A stretch of DNA of 64,000 nucleotides, taken from contig JAKLJG010000004.1 in NCBI GenBank assembly GCA_023151255.1, positions 62,001-126,000 on the forward strand. The letters are read 5' to 3'. A model generated the notes under the pieces. It saw nothing but the letters and a program-made list of their open reading frames with translations, ran no database searches and had not been told where the DNA came from. How positions within the stretch are numbered: the first letter of the stretch is position 1; every line of letters starts with the position of its first letter. The position numbers and the translations under genes were made by a program. This DNA comes from Cyclobacteriaceae bacterium (GTDB taxonomy: Bacteria > Bacteroidota > Bacteroidia > Cytophagales > Cyclobacteriaceae). This document shows, piece by piece, positions 28,202 to 36,944 of the stretch.

Positions 28202-28768
28202 CTATTCCGCAGGCTTAAAAATCTTATCGTAAGAGCCGCGCAGGTGGGCAAAGGCCTTGGAGATGTACAGTTGAACCGTGCCCTTGTTGATGTTCATGCG
28301 CGTGGCGATTTCCCCGTTGGACAGGTTCTCGGTGATGCGCAAACGGATGGCCTCGCGGCAACGGTCGGGCAGGTCGTGTATGTGTTGCAGGAGTGAGGCA
28401 TGGATGGCCTGCGGATCGCGCTGCTGCTCCTCGTCTATTGTTTCATACACGGCTTCGAACAATTGGTAATGCTCGGCAAATTTGCGTTTCACCTCGCGGT
28501 GGCTGAAATACCGGATCACCATGTAGCGCACCGATGTAAACAGGTAGTGCCTGAGTGAGGTGATCATCAGTTCCTCCCTGCGCTTCCACAGCGACTCAAA
28601 CACATCGTGCATCAGTTCCTCGCAGTCTTCGCGCACCTTTATTTTTCGCAGCGCATAGCCAAAGAGTTCTTTGGCATACCTGCGGTAGATTACCTCAAAG
28701 GCCTGGCGGTTGCCCTGCCTGAGCAGGTCTACCAACTCCGTATCCATATGGTTGTGGTACGGATTCAT
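28202..28768 (-). CDS. ECF RNA polymerase sigma factor of the SusC/D locus
   Basis: A 188-residue (or 181 from M8) sigma-70 ECF protein: region 2 (FEVIYRRYAKELFGYALR, EELMHDVFESLWKRRE) and region 4 HTH (NLSNGEIATRMNINKGTVQLYISKAFAHLR). It belongs to the Bacteroidetes family whose genes precede fecR and susC. It is predicted to direct transcription of the transporter genes once FecR is triggered. Confidence 0.92.
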   Translation of the reverse strand: MNPYHNHMDTELVDLLRQGNRQAFEVIYRRYAKELFGYALRKIKVREDCEELMHDVFESLWKRREELMITSLRHYLFTSVRYMVIRYFSHREVKRKFAEHYQLFEAVYETIDEEQQRDPQAIHASLLQHIHDLPDRCREAIRLRITENLSNGEIATRMNINKGTVQLYISKAFAHLRGSYDKIFKPAE

Positions 28769-28922
28769 GCTATCGAAGAAGGCCAGCGTTTCTCATCGTT
28801 GATTTTTGGCAAGGTGCCAATCAAATTTCAACGGGAGTATTGGCCTAAACAACCGAATTTTGGCATAGTTTAGGTGATTTTGTGTACTTTTAGGATAAGA
28901 AATCCGCTAAACCGATAATGGT

Positions 28923-29300
28923 ATGTCACACTTGAAAGTACTTCGAGAGGTTAATAATTACACGCAGGAATACGTTGCCTCCAAAATTGGTGTTGATCAA
29001 AGCACCTATTCAAAAATTGAACGCAATCCAAAAAACCTTAAGGCCGAACAAGTTGAAAAGTTGGCCGAGCTTTATGATGTAGGAGTGGCCGATATTTTAT
29101 CCTCTGATGGACTAACTATCCACTTCTCTGGTCACATTGAGAAGAACAATGGCTACGTAAATAACAACTATGAAATGCAAAAGGAGGTATTGGATAAGAT
29201 ATATGCCGTTAAGGACGATGAGATTAAGACCTTGAAGGAGCAGGTCGAATATCTACGAAAACAGAATGATCAGCTATTGAAGATGCTGGAATCAAAATAG
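28923..29300 (+). CDS. XRE-family HTH protein with coiled-coil tail
   Basis: A 125-residue protein: HTH (LKVLREVNNYTQEYVASKIG, STYSKIERN) at residues 4-60, a linker, then a C-terminal coiled coil (KDDEIKTLKEQVEYLRKQNDQLL). The tail is typical of Bacteroidetes single-gene XRE regulators. It stands at the edge of the defence island with its own promoter region; no paired peptidase is present. Its target is unknown. Confidence 0.85.
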   Translation: MSHLKVLREVNNYTQEYVASKIGVDQSTYSKIERNPKNLKAEQVEKLAELYDVGVADILSSDGLTIHFSGHIEKNNGYVNNNYEMQKEVLDKIYAVKDDEIKTLKEQVEYLRKQNDQLLKMLESK

Positions 29301-29418
29301 CCGCTTCAAATCAAGAATTAGAAACAAAGCAAATCTAACGTTCATCAAATGGTAGCCTGAGTACATTCTTTGGATGCGTGGTTAGGCCAATGTGTATGTG
29401 TACGGATTTTAAGTCACA

Positions 29419-30945
29419 CTATCCCTCATTTTTTAAAATTGTCATAAATATCTCCGTTAGGTTTTTAGTTATTCTCTTTTGTTGATTAACAAATACCTTA
29501 AACTTTTCTAATGCTACAGGTTTGAGATTTTTTGATGCCTCAATAATCAACGTCTCCTTGTTATCGGTTGATAAACTAAATTCGTCCTTACTTTCAAGGT
29601 TAAGTAGTTTTGATACAATGATTGTCTGGCCTATATTTAGTTTTGCTTCGATTATCAAATTAAACTTACCCTTCGTTAAAGTTGGCTGCCTTTCAACTCT
29701 TATAATCTTACCAACTCCAAGTGGTTTGAATTCTATTTGTTCGTTGATAATAAAGTCATCTGCTTTTGGGTTATTCAGAATCTTAACGTTAGAAATTGCA
29801 GCTTCTGGTTCATCTGACAATTTATCCTCTGATATATTTAGCAACCTTTCGGCCATATAGTCTAGGTATTCAACATCTTGAACTGATTTCCATTTGTCTG
29901 GAATGATGCCATGCCCATGCAATGCTCCAATAAGTCCACCAGTGAAGGCGGCAATACTGTCAGTGTCTGCACCAAGTGCATTTACAGACTCTGTGATTGC
30001 TTTTAGTGGTTTGTCGTGAAATTTTGTGGCTAAATAGATACCAGCTATTACGGTGGCAATACCTGAACCTTTTGTTGTTTTGTCGAAACAACCTAGTCTT
30101 CTTAAAGTTTCTGAAACTGATAAATTCTGTTTAATACTTTGATAAACTAACCTTAACTGTCCTTGTGTTTCTGTAACTGTTTCGTGGTAAACTTTTTGAA
30201 AGTCATCCGTTTTATATTTGTTCCATTCGTTTAACCATTCTCGTATCTCAATTCTATTTTTAAAGGTAAGTTCAAACTTAGCTGGAAAATCTTGGCCAAT
30301 TTGAGTGAGATAATGCTCCCAGTTAAAATCTTCAGGTCTATATATTATAACCTGGTTTACCGCATATCCATAAAGCATTGCTCCTAAAATTGCTCGAGGA
30401 TGACCATGGGTAGCAATACTGTTGCAAAATATTTCTTCTTTAATTTTCTCGATGTTGCCAATATTAGCTAAAGCTATCGGCAAAATGCGCATTGCCGCTC
30501 CGTTAGCTCCGCTTTGTCGGTAGTCGTAATTCTCTCCGTTAATTTTAAAGTTGTAGAAATTACTAAACCACTTTGCTGATTTTCTAGAAATTTTGTCTGC
30601 TGCTGTTTTTACGGTGCGCCCACCGCCACGAGCGTAATCTAACCAATTCGGGAGTTCGACTTTTGCGAAATAGTCATGGTCAATGGAACCGTCCCTTTTG
30701 ATACTCCTTGCCACTGCCAATAGTAATTGCGTGTCATCAGAATACGAGCCAGCTTTGATATTATCGATGTAGCCGAGAAACCTGCCGCCAACTGTTTTTG
30801 TCCAATCATAAAATTGTTCAATTTTTTCTGTTCCGAATTTTTGCCGTACGCTTTCAGTTGATTTCTCAAATTCTGTTATCCAACCTAGGGCGTCTCCTAT
30901 AGCTGATAATTTGATACTTCCTTTATATTTTGTTTCAGGTTTCAT
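29419..30945 (-). CDS. ADP-ribosylglycohydrolase with extra C-terminal domain
   Basis: A 508-residue protein. Residues 1-370 form a DraG/ARH-type hydrolase with both metal motifs intact: SDDT (69-72) and GADTDS (325-330), plus GANGAAMRI and HGHP. It removes ADP-ribose from targets. The last 130 residues form a separate beta-rich domain (FKPLGVGKIIRVERQPTLTK) not usual in the family. Its start overlaps the stop of the DarT-like gene by one base. By context it is the antidote that reverses DarT-like modification (inference), filling the place of DarG's macrodomain. Confidence 0.88.
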   Translation of the reverse strand: MKPETKYKGSIKLSAIGDALGWITEFEKSTESVRQKFGTEKIEQFYDWTKTVGGRFLGYIDNIKAGSYSDDTQLLLAVARSIKRDGSIDHDYFAKVELPNWLDYARGGGRTVKTAADKISRKSAKWFSNFYNFKINGENYDYRQSGANGAAMRILPIALANIGNIEKIKEEIFCNSIATHGHPRAILGAMLYGYAVNQVIIYRPEDFNWEHYLTQIGQDFPAKFELTFKNRIEIREWLNEWNKYKTDDFQKVYHETVTETQGQLRLVYQSIKQNLSVSETLRRLGCFDKTTKGSGIATVIAGIYLATKFHDKPLKAITESVNALGADTDSIAAFTGGLIGALHGHGIIPDKWKSVQDVEYLDYMAERLLNISEDKLSDEPEAAISNVKILNNPKADDFIINEQIEFKPLGVGKIIRVERQPTLTKGKFNLIIEAKLNIGQTIIVSKLLNLESKDEFSLSTDNKETLIIEASKNLKPVALEKFKVFVNQQKRITKNLTEIFMTILKNEG

Positions 30946-31625
30946 TATAGTCTTGAATTTGAAAATACCGTTTCGTCTACAACAAACTTACTTGTATCAT
31001 AATCAATTAAAGCCGCTTTACCTGATGCCAAATCGGCACTGTTCTTAAAACAAACTTGTAAGATGTCATTAATTGGAATATTATCTTTTACTAATACCTC
31101 TGCCTGTTCATCAGTTGGATATTTATCTTTCAGGTTTTGCCTATTGAATACTTTTGAACCATAAGACGTAATTACTTGTAAAGTTGGCGAAAACATCATT
31201 CGGAATTTATTGATGTCATCAGTAACCCCAATATTTCGTTTATTGTGACTGTTTGCAGCATTTGTTATAGAAAATAGAGTATCCCTGTGAAAAATGTATT
31301 TCGGGTCGATTTTAAGAACGCACCATGTTATGTGTGAGTGTTGTGCTGTCCTTTGTTGAAAGCGACTAAACAAAATAGAATTAGGATGTTGAACAGATAG
31401 ATTAATGTACCGTTTATCATCAAACCTTATCTCATCAGTGAATTCTATATAATCGAAAATATCAAACTGTTCTCTATCAAAGGACTCAAGCAATGTTCTT
31501 GACAGCAGTTGCTTTTGCTCGTAAATACTTAACAGGTTTATTGTTGGCGTAAAGTGAATCAATTGAGTTATTCCCCTTGCATTTATTTCGCTTTGAAATT
31601 CGATATAATTGAGTTTTTTCTCCAT
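30945..31625 (-). CDS. DarT-like (DUF4433) ADP-ribosyltransferase, probable toxin
   Basis: A 226-residue protein matching the DarT pattern: an N-terminal HFTPTINLLSI (H24) NAD-binding strand, RYINLSVQHPNSILF, WCVLKIDPKYIF, and the catalytic-Glu region PTDEQAEVLV (E176). DarT enzymes use NAD to modify thymidine bases of single-stranded DNA and arrest growth or phage replication. It is placed between a helicase and an ADP-ribosylglycohydrolase with one-base overlaps to both. The substrate here could differ from DNA; that is not visible. Confidence 0.8.
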   Translation of the reverse strand: MEKKLNYIEFQSEINARGITQLIHFTPTINLLSIYEQKQLLSRTLLESFDREQFDIFDYIEFTDEIRFDDKRYINLSVQHPNSILFSRFQQRTAQHSHITWCVLKIDPKYIFHRDTLFSITNAANSHNKRNIGVTDDINKFRMMFSPTLQVITSYGSKVFNRQNLKDKYPTDEQAEVLVKDNIPINDILQVCFKNSADLASGKAALIDYDTSKFVVDETVFSNSRL

Positions 31626-33151
31626 CAGAATGGCAAGTCGTCAACTATTGATTTTGAAACAATTGAAGTACCAACCTTTTCAATCAGCGTCTCATCGATT
31701 TCAGCTAAGTATCTCGAAGGTTTACCGCTTGTTAAAAGGAATAAATTTTCTCTTGCTCTTGTCATTGACGTGTAGAGTAGTCTCCTTTCAGTTGAAATAT
31801 GAAAATCGTCATTAGAATCATTAAAGCCCGCAGGATAGGGTATAACATCGTCATTTAGGTCAATAATAAATACCTTATCAAATTCAAGGCCTTTTACTGA
31901 TGAGAGTGTACATACTTTTATTGAATCACTTTCAAAGTCAATGTCCTCTGCCTTCAATAATTCTTGAACGATAAAATTATTGGTTTCTAATACGTATTTA
32001 ATGTTACGTATTCCATTGTGATTTCTGTGCAGAATAACCGTTGAGTAAATATTGTTTTCACCCTTTAGCTTTTGTAATTCCTTAAGTAAGAAAGCGCATT
32101 GCTCATTCCAGTTAGAGAAGTAACCAATTACGGGTTTAGTTTTTCCTTCTCTCACAGGCTCAATCTCGGTAAAATCTTCATTATCGGTCTCTTTGTCCAA
32201 AAGAGACTTTGCAGCATATGCAATTTGTTTTGTATTACGATAATTTTTCTTGAATGCTATTGTTCTACCACCCCTAACATTTAAACCAACCTCACCCCAA
32301 GTAAAGCCACTCTTGTATATCCTTTGCGCAGCATCAGCAATTATTGAGATGCTTTTTGTTTCATCTGAAACAAGTTGTGAAAGAACTAAAATTTGGGCTT
32401 TACTTAAGTCTTGGGCTTCATCAATAATCAAATGTGTAAATGGACGTGAAATACTAGTTTTTTCGTTCAGTATCTTTAAGCTTTCCAAAGCATAATCAGC
32501 AAAATCAAACAGTTGTCTTTCCTCTAGTAACTTGTTGTAGCTAGTATATATGTTCCATATTACTTCCTTATCTATTCTTGAAACTCTGTCACTTGTTCCT
32601 CTTCCTGTCCTTTTTGCGTCCAAGTATTCTTCTTTATTTTTATACACTTTACCTTTCATCCATATGATTTCTTCCAAAAAGAAATCAGGACTTTTATTTA
32701 GTACTATCTTCTCATTCTTATAGGCTGATATTGCTGAAAGTAAAATATTCATTTGATTTGAGCCTGTAACTGTCTTTTGAAACAGAGGTCTTAAATGTGG
32801 TCTATGTGTTTCAATAAATTGATATGCCCATTTGTCAAAGTTTATCACGTTAACACCCATAATACCGATTGGGCGACTAGGAATTATTTCATCACTATCT
32901 TCCTTATAACCTCCTGAGACATATGGCTTAATGGCTGATATATATTTCACCAAAGTTTTATTGTAGGTAAATATTGCAACTTTAGCTTCTTGAAAAAGAT
33001 TTGATTGTGTGTCTAATAAGTGCTTCGCTCTATACAATGCAACGGTAGTCTTACCACTTCCAGCTACTCCTTTAATTTGAATTGGTTCTGTTACTTGTAA
33101 GAATAAAACTCTTTTTTGCTCGCCTTGTAAAATGATTGGTTTTAACGGCAT
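31625..33151 (-). CDS. UvrD/Rep-like SF1 helicase of the DarT unit
   Basis: A 508-residue cytoplasmic protein with the SF1A motif set: Walker A GVAGSGKT (28-35), Walker B DEAQD (244-248), the YRNTKQI motif, motif V TLSSVKGLEFDKVFII and motif VI LYTSMTRAREN. It is shorter than UvrD (about 720), so the 1B/2B insertions are reduced. It is the first gene of the unit. It may expose single-stranded DNA for the DarT-like enzyme or sense damage (inference). Confidence 0.85.
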   Translation of the reverse strand: MPLKPIILQGEQKRVLFLQVTEPIQIKGVAGSGKTTVALYRAKHLLDTQSNLFQEAKVAIFTYNKTLVKYISAIKPYVSGGYKEDSDEIIPSRPIGIMGVNVINFDKWAYQFIETHRPHLRPLFQKTVTGSNQMNILLSAISAYKNEKIVLNKSPDFFLEEIIWMKGKVYKNKEEYLDAKRTGRGTSDRVSRIDKEVIWNIYTSYNKLLEERQLFDFADYALESLKILNEKTSISRPFTHLIIDEAQDLSKAQILVLSQLVSDETKSISIIADAAQRIYKSGFTWGEVGLNVRGGRTIAFKKNYRNTKQIAYAAKSLLDKETDNEDFTEIEPVREGKTKPVIGYFSNWNEQCAFLLKELQKLKGENNIYSTVILHRNHNGIRNIKYVLETNNFIVQELLKAEDIDFESDSIKVCTLSSVKGLEFDKVFIIDLNDDVIPYPAGFNDSNDDFHISTERRLLYTSMTRARENLFLLTSGKPSRYLAEIDETLIEKVGTSIVSKSIVDDLPF

Positions 33152-33265
33152 GATTCACATTTTTAAACTTCAGACCAATATACATATAAGCGTTGGAAAT
33201 TTGGCTAGCTTTAGTGTTGCGGTGGGGTTGCGCGTCCATCTGGGAATTTCCTTAACACTTATAAT

Positions 33266-33991
33266 ATGTCAACGAAAGAGAAATCAGATATTCAAGAACT
33301 TATCACCACACTTTATCTAAGGCTAAATGGATATTTAACGACAGGTTTCATTTTTCAGTCATCGGAAGAAAAAATAGCAGGAGAGGTTGACATGGTCGCT
33401 GTTAGATTTCCGCTTCATCGTCAGGATGAAACAGAACACAACGCGTCAGAATTCCTTGAGCCTACCAACGATATTGATGTAATTTTGGGAGAAGTCAAAA
33501 GCAATGGAATGAGACTTCAGTTTAACAATTCAATCAGAAGCAAGCAGAACATTGAAAAACTCTTGAAGTGGGTCGGGCTTTTCGATGATGACACTCTTAG
33601 CAAATTGGCTGATGAAATAGTTAACCTGGTTGTACCAAAACAGAATTCTAACCGCAAAAACCTCCTGGCGACATCAACTTTGACTTCATTCGGACAAGTA
33701 AGAATTCGACCTATTTTATTCAGTCCGGAAAGAGTTGATCTTAACAACGCTGATAAGTTTGTAAACTGGAAAGAAATAAACGACTTCCTCTGGACATGCT
33801 TGTGTCCACCAGAGAAAAGGATGGAATGCGGAACACGGTATGACTTCAATGCATGGGGACACGGGCTAAATGAAATTGTTAAATTTTATAAGACTCGTCA
33901 AAAAACCAATCAGAAACCAGAATCGATTAACGAGATCTACTCGGCCTTTGAAAAACGTCTTGTCGCAAAGAGCGTTGAGGCGAAAGATTGA
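33266..33991 (+). CDS. PD-(D/E)XK nuclease-like protein
   Basis: A 241-residue protein with a possible PD-(D/E)XK core: IAGEVDMVAVRF (D42), a loop, then DVILGEVKSN with E76-x-K78. A helix before the core (DIQELITTLYLRLNGYL) also fits. The remainder is unrecognised. It is divergent from the helicase gene with 114 bases between, so a shared regulatory region is possible. Role: probable DNA-cutting defence component, unproven. No signal or membrane segment. Confidence 0.55.
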   Translation: MSTKEKSDIQELITTLYLRLNGYLTTGFIFQSSEEKIAGEVDMVAVRFPLHRQDETEHNASEFLEPTNDIDVILGEVKSNGMRLQFNNSIRSKQNIEKLLKWVGLFDDDTLSKLADEIVNLVVPKQNSNRKNLLATSTLTSFGQVRIRPILFSPERVDLNNADKFVNWKEINDFLWTCLCPPEKRMECGTRYDFNAWGHGLNEIVKFYKTRQKTNQKPESINEIYSAFEKRLVAKSVEAKD

Positions 33992-34021
33992 GTCAAATGA
34001 TGAAACGGCTCTATTAATCAA

Positions 34022-34531
34022 TCACTTCGACCACGCCCTTACTCTTTTCTCCACCTCCTTGATCATATCCGCATTGCCCTTGTAGATCATATTACCAAAT
34101 ACTAGCTTTTGCAGTTTCGCGATCGCATCCGGTTTGGTTAGCAATCCTTGTGCTACCAGTTGATCAAACACCCAAATCATTCCATGATAATGTATGGCTT
34201 TCTTTTTAGCATAGTTCCGAACCGGCTTGTCGCTGCTTAGCACAATGGCATTTAGCTTATGCGCCATATAGATAACTGAGCAATCTTCTGGAGAGAGTGA
34301 TGCCGGAAAATCTGCTTCCAGAATTTCTTGCTGTTCTTCACTTGAAAGAATGTGAATGATTAGCTTTTCTGATTGTTGATAGGCCTGCAGAATTTGCTGC
34401 TGATTGGGGTACAGCTCATTGAATACATCCACCGTTGTATGAATCTCCAACTCAAGACCAAAAAACTTGGCGGTGAGTTGGAGATCAATAACATCGATGA
34501 ATATACAGGCATCGGTTACAACAATCCGCAT
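34022..34531 (-). CDS. PIN-domain-like nuclease
   Basis: A 169-residue protein with the PIN acidic pattern: D7 (VVTDACIFID), E39 (VFNELYP), the ED pair in SPEDCSVIYMAH and a late Asp in LSSDKPVRNYA. PIN proteins are usually RNases of toxin-antitoxin pairs. Its start overlaps the stop of the XRE-ImmA gene by one base, so the two are co-transcribed, with the XRE protein as regulator/antidote (inference). Confidence 0.82.
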   Translation of the reverse strand: MRIVVTDACIFIDVIDLQLTAKFFGLELEIHTTVDVFNELYPNQQQILQAYQQSEKLIIHILSSEEQQEILEADFPASLSPEDCSVIYMAHKLNAIVLSSDKPVRNYAKKKAIHYHGMIWVFDQLVAQGLLTKPDAIAKLQKLVFGNMIYKGNADMIKEVEKRVRAWSK

Positions 34532-35586
34532 CAGGCGATCATGAGATTTTTTTCGCGAAACTCGGCAAGCTTCTGGTTGTTCAGGGAAGCAGCCTTACTC
34601 ATAGAAATCAACTCTTCACCCAGCGCCCGGAACAGCAACTGATTGAACCTCCTGGATTCTTCTTGCCCTTCATATAAAAAAGGCTCCTCAATCTTGAATC
34701 CGGATTGATTGATGAAGAACATGAACTGTTTGAAATAACTCAGGGTAATGATACCCAAGTCCTTCATACGGTATGCGATGGCTTGAATCGAGATGCCATA
34801 CTGTTTCTTGATTGCGCCCAATTCCGGCAGCAATAGCTTCGTACGCGAATTACCAACTTCCTTCCTGAGGGTATCTTCCGGTAGCAGCATAGCCCCCGCG
34901 AAGTAGTTGCAGAATTTCTCTTTCTGTTTTTCGGTATACTCGTCCAGTTCCAGAACCAGGTGAGCCAATTCGTGCAGGGCGGTGAATCGTTTACGGTCAA
35001 GTGATTTGATATTGCTGTTATTCAATACAATCACCGGAATGGTTCCGTCATTTGCCCATGCAGAAAGTCCATCAAACGTATCGGCTGATTCAATCTCAAT
35101 AACTTTTATTTTATTGTCTTCCAACAGCTCGATTAGATTAAAGATCGGATCATTGCCCAGTTTCCAGGCTTTCCGAAGATCACTGGCTACCTTTTCAACA
35201 TCCTCATTGGACTTAATCGGTCGGTCTTTGAAATTCAGTGAAAAATCAGTCGAAATATTCAGAATCTTTTCCAATTCAAGATAACGTTCCAATTTATCTT
35301 TTGCCCGCTCCTCTAATCCCTTTCTGTCCTTTACCGGAAAGCTTTGGCGCTTCCGGAAAGATATTTCGCCCATTTTCACCTCGGTCTTGCGGTAAAAATA
35401 ATCGGGGCGTACGCCTAAGGCATCGCACAATAATCCCAGCATCTCACTATCGGGCATAAACTCACCTTTTTCATATTTATGAAGCGCTTGCCGGGTCACG
35501 CGGTTCTTGAGTTTGTCTGCCAAGTCCTGTAGCGAAAGTCCGGCCATTACACGGGCCGACTTTAGCCGATCAGCAAATTGTTCCAT
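34531..35586 (-). CDS. XRE-ImmA/IrrE fusion regulator
   Basis: A 351-residue protein starting at the ATG at 35586 (MEQFADRLKS); a GTG at 35604 is less likely. The N-terminal HTH (ADRLKSARVMAGLSLQDLAD, RQALHKYEKGE) is followed by a metallopeptidase domain with HELAH and the downstream FCNYFAGAMLLP ligand segment. This COG2856-type arrangement often partners a PIN or other toxin. A perfect palindrome lies just upstream of the start, suggesting autoregulation. Confidence 0.9.
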   Translation of the reverse strand: MEQFADRLKSARVMAGLSLQDLADKLKNRVTRQALHKYEKGEFMPDSEMLGLLCDALGVRPDYFYRKTEVKMGEISFRKRQSFPVKDRKGLEERAKDKLERYLELEKILNISTDFSLNFKDRPIKSNEDVEKVASDLRKAWKLGNDPIFNLIELLEDNKIKVIEIESADTFDGLSAWANDGTIPVIVLNNSNIKSLDRKRFTALHELAHLVLELDEYTEKQKEKFCNYFAGAMLLPEDTLRKEVGNSRTKLLLPELGAIKKQYGISIQAIAYRMKDLGIITLSYFKQFMFFINQSGFKIEEPFLYEGQEESRRFNQLLFRALGEELISMSKAASLNNQKLAEFREKNLMIA

Positions 35587-35609
35587 AATTGATTGGTTTA
35601 GCACTTGTT

Positions 35610-35624
35610 CTGTTCATAGAACAG
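35610..35624. promoter_or_regulatory. Operator candidate of the XRE-ImmA gene
   Basis: Perfect inverted repeat CTGTTC-ATA-GAACAG, centred 31 bases upstream of the start codon of the divergent-facing XRE-ImmA gene. Autoregulation is inferred from position. Confidence 0.6.
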
Positions 35625-35830
35625 GCCTGGAGGTTAATTGGTTTACAAAATTAATATAATTAAGTTGTTTTGTCAATTTTATCTGTTAATCTGTCATAAG
35701 CCCTGACAAGTGGCAGATTTAGGCTATTAATAATCACCTTTTAGCAAGCAAAAAGGGGTATTTGTGACAAAATGACCTCGAAATTTTAGTTTACGGGAAC
35801 TGGCAAGCGGCTTGCTATGTTTTACGATTA

Positions 35831-35871
35831 TGTCAAATAAAAAGGGGTATTGCGAGTACCCCTATTTGACA
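35831..35871. promoter_or_regulatory. Compound inverted repeat upstream of the HNH/Pycsar unit
   Basis: TGTCAAATA (35831-35839) with TATTTGACA (35863-35871), enclosing GGGGTA (35844-35849) with TACCCC (35857-35862). A partial copy, AAAAGGGGTATTTGTGAC, starts at 35751. The rest of 35625-36024 shows no gene. It could be an operator, a terminator-like hairpin or a small RNA. Confidence 0.5.
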
Positions 35872-36024
35872 AAACTTGTGTTTGAAAATTGGCATCCCCA
35901 ACCGGGATGACCGCGTTTTGTTTTGCAAATGTAGCCTCCGGCTGCTGATTTCAAAGCCTTTCGCCTACCTATCTCCGGTTTCTGGTTGCTTGAATTATTG
36001 TTTAACAACTAAACCATTGAAACC

Positions 36025-36444
36025 ATGGCGAAAGATTTACACAATCTCAGGAGAATTTACGATCGTACCGATGGCAGGTGTCACCTCTGCCATTGCAAAC
36101 TCAGCTTCAAAAATCACGGTATGCGTGGTATGCGCGGGGCATGGCACATTGAACATTCCAAAGCCCGTGCAAATGGGGGTACAGATCATGGCAATAACCT
36201 GCTTCCGGCCTGTATCGACTGCAACCTCAACAAAGGTGTACTAAAGAGTCGCGCTGTACGCAAACAATACGGAACGACACGTGCCCCATACAGCAAGTCA
36301 AGGAAGGAAAAGATTCGTGAGAACAACACCACCGCAGGGGCTGTGATTGGCGGAATCATTGGTGCTGTTGGCGGTCCCGTTGGATTTTTTGTATGCGCCA
36401 CGATTGGCGCGATTATCGGCAATGAAACTTCACCCCGTGTTTGA
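36025..36444 (+). CDS. HNH nuclease with C-terminal glycine zipper
   Basis: A 139-residue protein. The HNH domain has zinc pairs C19-x2-C22 and C63-x2-C66, HIEH (H41, H44) and N57/N58, then N67. The C-terminal part, after a basic linker (SKSRKEKIREN), is a glycine-zipper membrane segment (residues 103-132, AGAVIGGIIGAVGG and AIIG). Nuclease plus membrane-inserting motif is unusual. Its stop lies 2 bases before the start of the Pycsar-type effector, so it is likely first gene of that unit. Start: ATG at 36025. Confidence 0.8.
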   Translation: MAKDLHNLRRIYDRTDGRCHLCHCKLSFKNHGMRGMRGAWHIEHSKARANGGTDHGNNLLPACIDCNLNKGVLKSRAVRKQYGTTRAPYSKSRKEKIRENNTTAGAVIGGIIGAVGGPVGFFVCATIGAIIGNETSPRV

Positions 36445-36446
36445 CT

Positions 36447-36944
36447 ATGGAAACGCATGAGCATCTAAAATTCTGTATTGAAAGATTCGATCACTACTAT
36501 GACAGTGTTAACAACAAAAGTGCATTGTTCCTAGCTGTCAATACATTCATAGTTGGTGGCCTTATGGCGATTTATCCTAGCATTCAGACTGCATTTGATT
36601 GTGGATTCTGGATAAATGGAAACTTCACTGCTATCGTTTTCTCGGGGCTTATTTCAATTCTATTCACATTAAGTGCAGGAATACCCTTTTTAGCAAAGCC
36701 GGGTAACTCTCACTTGTACTTTGAGTCAATAGCCCGTTTTTCTTTGGCGGACTTCAAGGCTTCTGTTTCAGCGTTGAATGCGCAAGAGTTACAGAATGAC
36801 TATACAGAGCAAATTCATCAGCTATCATTAGGGCTCCGGAGCAAATTCAGGAGACTTCGGTGGGCAGGCTACCTAATCTTTTTAGAGTTTATTCTGTCAA
36901 TCCCCTTTATCATCCTATTAATGAATAACATAAAATCAATATGA
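36447..36944 (+). CDS. Pycsar-type membrane effector (PycTM-like)
   Basis: A 165-residue protein with three predicted hydrophobic segments (about residues 22-43, 57-82 and 142-161) and charged loops; a TTG-initiated extension by two residues is less likely. The pattern HEHLKFCIERFDHYYDSVNNKS then TM matches Pycsar TM effectors, which respond to cCMP or cUMP by damaging the membrane. It ends by overlapping the cyclase start (ATGA), the standard effector-cyclase pairing. Confidence 0.82.
   Translation: METHEHLKFCIERFDHYYDSVNNKSALFLAVNTFIVGGLMAIYPSIQTAFDCGFWINGNFTAIVFSGLISILFTLSAGIPFLAKPGNSHLYFESIARFSLADFKASVSALNAQELQNDYTEQIHQLSLGLRSKFRRLRWAGYLIFLEFILSIPFIILLMNNIKSI

Noticed and set aside
35876-36244. 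Open frame of 122 residues overlapping the HNH gene
   Set aside because: It is a shifted frame of the HNH coding sequence, which has the conserved Cys and His pattern.
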